Of a stretch of DNA of 63,105 nt, positions 58,101 through 63,105 are shown one piece after another. This stretch comes from Pelomyxa schiedti (lineage: Eukaryota; Evosea; Pelobiontida; Pelomyxidae). Within the stretch, counting starts at the first letter, position 1. The number at the start of each line of letters is the position of its first letter. The notes under the pieces were generated by a model. It saw only the letters and a list, made by a program, of their open reading frames with translations. It searched no databases and had not been told where the DNA came from. The translations under genes were made by a program, and so were the position numbers. Location of the stretch: contig JAHLWZ010000877.1 of NCBI GenBank assembly GCA_020536535.1, positions 1-63,105 of the forward strand, in the 5' to 3' direction.

Positions 58101-59965
58101 GCCTTGAGATGGCGGACAAGGTTCTTCTGTTTGTACATCTGCTTAATTGAGTAGGCAAGAGATATAGTCACAGCAAGCGGTAGACCCTCTGGTACTGCAA
58201 CAACCTTTTGAATTGGAAGGTGGGTTCGTGATTAATCTTTTTTTTTCCACCATACGACTATAGTTATGGAGATAACAACAAAGTTGACTATTTCTACAGC
58301 GTTCTTCCAGTTGTATCCAACACACTCATACAGTGAAGTGTCGTATTGAGTTATATTAGAGGGTGCTTCAATACAGTTGTCTGTCTTGTACACCCATTTG
58401 CAGTCGTACCTATAGAAGTATTCTGAGTGTTGGACAACCTCTGTGACTTTGGCACACATTAAAGCTGGAATCAACCACCAAAAAAAGAGTACTAAAAACA
58501 CCAGTGTTGCTACAGACATCCCAAATTTCCCAATTACTGGTATGTGTGAATGTGTAAGTCGATAGGGACTCCAATAGTACATGTAGCAAGGGCATCCAAG
58601 TTTTCTTGTAGTGGGGTGTCCTTCTTATCTTCTTCTAAACAAGCCATTGTTTTCCCCCACTCTGTGAATAAGCCAACACAACAGGCCAACATAGTGCCAC
58701 TTCCATCAGTTACCTTTTTTTGTTGTTAGGGTCTTCATGATTCCTTCATATCTCCACCTTGCAACCAGACAGCATAAATGGCTCAGACGAGCTCTTTCTT
58801 ACTGGAAGAGACTCCCCCGTGACTTGACTCTCATCCAGTTTCAAATCTGGAACAGAATGAGTTTTCTACCGATATAAGTATACGCACCAAACCCTTGAAT
58901 GTACAATCCATCAGCTGGAACTTCATCTCCTGTGTCAAGCACAACAACATCACCCACCTGTAATTCTGCAAAGGGAATTTGTACCTGATGTTCCTGTAAG
59001 GAAAAAACCTCCCAGAAGAGTGAAGTGGCTACCATTTCCCCAGCTTTCAACACCTTGACTATTCTTGTTCCTTTTTCCTTCTTTGACAGAGCTCGGAATT
59101 TTAGCTCTTTTGAATAGTTATTGATTGCAGTAACAAGACTGGCAACAAGAACTGCTAATAAAATAGCTGCTCCTTCTATCCAACCTGCAAAACGTGTGAA
59201 TAAAGCAGATGAAGGAAAAAAAGAAATGTACCAGCTTGTCTTTCATCAATTTTTGCCTCATTGACAACTGTTTGGTTGTAGCAATGGTCATTAACATGAA
59301 AATCTATTGTTAGTGTTAGACCCGCTTCATTCCACTCAGGTACCTGGTATTGCCAGACCCAAAATCAAAGATACCAAGGCAGCAATAATTAAAATGATAA
59401 TGGTGGCATCCTTAATTGTTTCAAACCATAAGGACAGAAAGTTCCTGTGTGGAGGCTCTGGGAACACATTGGCACCAAAGCTGTTGGAGTTCAGTCAGTT
59501 GAAAAAAAAGAACAGAAAAGAAAAGAGCCAACAAAAGTGGAGGGAAAAACCACTCAACTGTGAAGTTCTTAGTGCTTCCAGTTGTGGGTCATCAGCTCTG
59601 CCCTGTGTGATGCTTGTATGAAGTTGTGATGCAACTCCAGCCACCCCACGCCATTCACTTAACCGCTTTTTGTCCCTTTTGTTTGAAAAAAAAAAAGAAA
59701 AAGTTACCAAATAACAGGGGCAATTTGGTTTTTTAGGTCATGTTATATGTTCAATAGTGGCTATTTAAAAATCCAACATGTGTCTTCACACCCATAAGTG
59801 TGAGAGTACGTACTTGGTTTTAAGCATCTGCTGGAGTGAAATCGGTTCAACTGCGAATGACATGTCGTGTTCCCCTGGCGGGTTGTCAACCACGACTTCG
59901 GGGGTTGGCGCCGGCGTGGGTTGTTTCGTCGTCGTAGTCGTAGTCGCGCTCGCGCTCGTCATCAT
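55138..59965 (-). CDS. P2B-type (PMCA-like) calcium-transporting ATPase with enlarged external loops
   Basis: ATG at 59965 opens [14 protein letters not shown], a short acidic/Pro leader. Exons then follow PMCA order: [20 protein letters not shown] (TM1), [20 protein letters not shown] (TM2), [20 protein letters not shown] and EVPADGLY (actuator), [20 protein letters not shown] (TM3), [15 protein letters not shown] then [14 protein letters not shown] (TM4), [17 protein letters not shown] (phosphorylated Asp), [20 protein letters not shown] (hinge), [20 protein letters not shown] (TM5) and [17 protein letters not shown] (TM8). The C-terminus is [20 protein letters not shown], ending YHN; the basic stretch could be a calmodulin-binding site. 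External loops TM1-2, TM3-4 and TM7-8 are longer than usual and contain cysteines. There are more than 20 short introns. Confidence 0.87.
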
Positions 59966-60290
59966 CTCCCTCGCGCCCCAATCAATGCTCTCAGTCCCAA
60001 TCCCAGAGTTCAACCGAATCGGTTTTTTTTCGGGTTTCGTGCCGTCGTTTGGCTTGGGGGTCGTTGCGTTGCTGGCGACAAAAAAAAAAAAACACGAGAC
60101 CGACCAACGGCGCTTGCTGGCGAAATTGGTCCCCCTTGAGATGAAGCCCTGTTGGTTTGATCTTTTGTTTTTGGTTGGTTGTTTGCCAGAATCCTCCTTT
60201 TGGCGAAAAGAACAACGAACAGCTTTCCGAAAAGTTCACACATCACAAAGAAAAAAATCGACTTGTTGTTTATAAACAAGGAAAAATTCG
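59966..60290. promoter_or_regulatory. Spacer between calcium ATPase and splicing-factor genes
   Basis: About 325 bp, both genes on the minus strand: 3' end of the SREK1-like gene to the ATPase start. It contains poly-A/T runs near 60,080. No gene is recognised. Confidence 0.35.
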
Positions 60291-63026
60291 TCAGGGTTGC
60301 TGTTCGATGCGCGGTCTCTTTTGCTCAGGGTCGAGTGCAGTTGCTGTTTCTCTTTGGGAATAATTGAGTTGGTTGGTTATTTGTTTATTATGCTTGTGTT
60401 GTATTGGGTGTTTGTGGGGAAGGAAAGGAAGTAGAAGAAAAAAAAACCTGTCACTGGAAGAAGGTTGTTCTGACTTAGCACTGGATGAGATTGAATCGGG
60501 GGGTGTCACTGAAGTGCTGCAACAAGTGTAAACAACAAATTGTGAAGAGGTGTTATCGGCGATCAGTGACAGACACCCTTTGCCAAATCGTCTTGACTGT
60601 GTTGTGGAGTTGTGTGGTTTGTGTTGTGCGAGTTGTGGGAACCCCTTTTTTGTTTGTTTGTTTTGGTTTTGTGTTTGTGGTTTACCCTCCCCACCCTTCC
60701 CTCCCCACACTCTATATAGGATGGGAATGATGTACCATTCTGGATGAGCCCGCTTTCTACTTTCTTGCTCGTCTGATGGTTTATTGGCTCCCTCTGGGGG
60801 TGTTTCTTTGTCTGGGGATCTGTGGTGGTGTCTGTGTGTATGAGAGCCACTGGATTCAGGTGCATCCTTAGGTGTTTTACTGTGCCGGTGATGATGGTGA
60901 TGTTTCTTGGGTGTTGCTTCAGACAAACTTTCATTATTCAAGGGTGGTGCTACAACGTGCTCAGCTGCCGTCTGTGGCAGGTCACTACCAGCAGAAACAG
61001 TGGGCTCTGTCAGCAGTTAAAAGATGGAGGATTTAGTGAGAGTTGAACCGTTTGATGTGTCGGTGGATTTCTCCAAAGCATTGCTACCTCCAGTGGTGTG
61101 ACATTTTTGTACATTAGCAGTATCATCACTTTTCTTGTCTTTTCCTTTATCCAAGTTTTCTCTTTCTTGGTCTCGATCGCGATCTCGGTCCCTGTCCCTG
61201 TCCCGATCCCGGTCTCGGTCTCTGTCACTGTGTCTACCTCTGCCCCGGTCTCTGTCCCTATCCCTGTCCTGGTCTCTGTGTCGGTCCCTCTCCCCATCTC
61301 TTTCCCTTTCTCTTGTTCTTCCTTTTTCCCTTTCACGTTCTCTTTCTCTGTCCCTGTCCCGGTCCCGGTCCCTATCCCGTTCGCGTTCACGTTCACGTTC
61401 CTTATCTCTGTCACTACTTCTATCCCTGTTTTTGTCTCGATTTCTATCTCTCTCTCTATCTCGGTGACGGTCTTCATCTCTCTCTTTCTCTCTAGTTTTA
61501 TCTTTGTCCCGGTCACTATCTCTATCTCTATCTCTAAGTCGGTCTCTGTCTCTAGGTCTCTCCCTACTTCGGCTCCTTGGAGATTTTTCCTCTGTTGAAG
61601 TTGGTTACTGATAAGAAGAGAGAAGGTCTACCGTTAATTTCTACACCAAGTTTCCTGTTTATTGCCTTGAGGGCAGCCTGGACAGCTTCTTTTGTTTCGC
61701 GTTCTTTCCTTGGATCGGGCGGTTTAACAATAGGTTTAATGATTGGGGTCTTTGAATGCTTGACTCTGAAGAAAATAAGTGTGATAAAAGGGCACACAGT
61801 GTAATACTTAATAGGCCTGTCTATTAGTGTTGTTCCATTAAGCAAGACAGCCGCATTAGCTGCAGCAGCATTCTCGAACTCAATGAAGGCAAACCGAGCA
61901 GGGTGTGCATCATCACCAGCCATTCTACAGAAGCCAACTGGTCCACAGGCCTGTCATAGTGAGTTGTTATGTTGGTTAGAAATGACATTGGGTGGTTAAG
62001 TTGTGATTAGTGTTCATTGATTTGAAGTTTTCTTCTGCACGGTGTTGCAGATTAATTATATTCAGGAGATCTTTTTGACAAAATTCACTTTTAAGTGAGG
62101 AAATATTTTGAGTATGTGAAGGAGAGGAACCCGAAAGAAAGTAATGAGTTGCTCAGTGGTTATCTGGGATATATTATTAGAACTCATTTGTAGGAAATCT
62201 GAATGGAACCTTTCCATTGATGTTTCCTACGTAAATAGTGCGTGAAACTTCATCTGCATTTTGCATGTAGCCACTAAGTCCTGGCTAATCAAATGCATTA
62301 CTATTTGGGGGCAGGGAATACAAACAAATGTAAACAGGTAACCACTTCCTCTCAATATAAAGAGGAAAGGCAATAACCCCACCCACCCTTCCCATCAATT
62401 CCCATCCCCACTGTCACGTGCTCCATTTTTTTGTTTTTAAAAGAATACACTTGCATGTAACTCGAAATACCTTTTGAGTTGCCATGGCCTTTTGATCTTC
62501 ATCCTGAGACTCCACCAAGGAACTCCCACCTAACATGCCCAAGGCAAGGCGCTGTTGCTGATGTTGCTGCAGGGCAGCGACCAGTGGGTTGCCCGCAGCC
62601 GCGGCAGCCGCGGCGACAGCAGCAGCGGCTAGATGGCGAATTAGACAACGCTTAGCAGAAATGATTACCGATGGCAGGAGTGCTGGGTATAACAACAGGA
62701 GCTCCCAGTAGAGTGCTAGTAGGGGCAGAAGGTGGTGAGAGACCAAAAGCTGAGGCATTTGAAAATCTAGAAGTCAAGTTACTTGCGCCAGGCCCAACTT
62801 GGGGTTAAAAGAGAGAGAGAGAGAAGAGAAGAGAAGAGAAAGCTCTCGCACCCTTCTGCAAGAGATACAGAAATTGATTTGCCAAGCAACTGGGTGCCAT
62901 TGAGCAACAATGCAGTAGAAGCGTGCTGGGGTTGCTCGAACAACACCAGATACTGCTTAGCGTCGACAGTAGGGTTGAAGCTGCGGTTAGGCGGTTAAAA
63001 AGGACGCAGGGCGAGAAAACTGGGTT
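60291..63026 (-). CDS. SREK1-like SR splicing regulator (partial at its 5' end)
   Basis: Minus-strand exons follow the order of SREK1 (SRrp508/SFRS12). They start with the end of RRM1 (FNPTVDAKQYLVLFEQPQHA, STALLLNGTQLLGKSISVSL). An Ala/Gln-rich linker at about 62,500-62,750 follows. RRM2 has GFCRMAGDDAHPARFAFIEF and VLLNGTTLIDRPIK, then VKHSKTPIIKPIVKPPDPRK and a helix KEAVQAALKAINRKLGVEI. The Arg/Ser/Asp-rich RS domain is RDRDRD-type, at about 61,150-61,580. The C-terminus has polyHis (KKHHHHHRHSKTPKD) and ends PEQKRPRIEQQP, a likely nuclear signal. The introns found keep frame. The first part of RRM1 is missing: upstream of 63026 there is an inverted copy of the RS-coding repeat, so the gene's 5' end is outside the window or disrupted. 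Confidence 0.8.
61178..61252 (-). repeat. RS-domain simple repeat, source arm of an inverted duplication
   Basis: This is GGTCTC/CCTGTC-type six-base repeats encoding Arg-Asp-rich residues on the minus strand. The 75 bp here are identical to the reverse complement of 63031-63105. Confidence 0.95.
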
Positions 63027-63030
63027 ATGG

Positions 63031-63105
63031 GAGACCGGGGCAGAGGTAGACACAGTGACAGAGACCGAGACCGGGATCGGGACAGGGACAGGGACCGAGA
63101 TCGCG
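63031..63105 (+). repeat. 75-bp perfect inverted copy of the RS-domain repeat at the window edge
   Basis: 63031-63105 equals the reverse complement of 61178-61252 at every base. On the plus strand it would encode GDRGRGRHSDRDRDRDRDRD from an ATG at 63027. It runs off the window end, so the true length is unknown. Confidence 0.95.

Noticed and set aside
61010..61598. Plus-strand Ser/Val/Phe-rich and minus-strand Thr/Glu/Ile-rich frames over the RS domain
   Set aside because: Both are frame or strand shadows of the six-base RS-coding repeat; the real frame is the Arg-Asp/Ser one joined to RRM2.

Overview
This is nuclear DNA of a free-living-type eukaryotic microbe. Almost every gene is split by very short introns, mostly about 30-90 nt with GT...AG ends and a few GC...AG ends. 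Genes are closely packed on both strands, and the standard genetic code is used (TAA, TAG and TGA all act as stops). The gene set is a PIWI-clade Argonaute, Rab2/Rab11 GTPases, a kinesin-9, TRAF-type zinc fingers, Sel1 and ankyrin repeats, and animal-like RNA-binding factors (NCOA5-like, SREK1-like). This fits an intron-rich, flagellum-related amoebozoan or similar protist. That placement is inference; no rRNA or tRNA gene is visible to settle it. No bacterial-style operons, CRISPR arrays, IS elements or rRNA/tRNA genes were seen.

Layout, left part (1-31 kb). An atypical MAP kinase is followed by a PIWI protein. A Rab2-like GTPase lies on the opposite strand, then an ankyrin/coiled-coil protein with one abnormally long intron. 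A messy 10.7-13.7 kb interval holds two related small acidic ORFs and a frameshifted fragment resembling the end of the next gene. The next gene is a giant SPRY/beta-rich/TRAF-zinc-finger protein of at least about 2,500 residues. A kinesin-9 and an NCOA5-like RNA-binding protein are divergent, with 84 bp between their starts. SBDS follows, then a poorly resolved region with a MIB/HERC2-like fragment, a 52-bp-arm perfect palindrome and an uncharacterised 309-residue ORF.

Middle and right part (31-63 kb). In order: a small ankyrin gene broken by two micro-duplications; a Q-rich protein with an FCS/MYM-like zinc finger; two tandem Rab11-type genes; an F-box/LRR gene with a probable 1-bp frameshift; a bZIP factor; an acid-sphingomyelinase-like phosphodiesterase; a Sel1-repeat protein; an unresolved stretch; a drug/metabolite-type transporter; a MYND zinc-finger protein; a PHO80-type cyclin; a NOC3 homologue with a Gly-Arg-rich N-terminus; a small acidic protein; a P2B-type calcium ATPase with enlarged Cys-containing external loops; and an SREK1-like splicing factor. 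The window ends in a 75-bp perfect inverted copy of that last gene's RS-coding repeat.

The genes do not form one pathway. Recurrent themes are membrane traffic (three Rabs), ribosome biogenesis (SBDS, NOC3), RNA handling (PIWI, NCOA5-like, SREK1-like) and signalling. The items most worth a second look are the giant SPRY-TRAF protein with its nearby fragment, the atypical MAPK, the Rab2 without C-terminal cysteines, and the two perfect inverted repeats. Several apparent frameshifts could be assembly indels, so each needs read-level confirmation.
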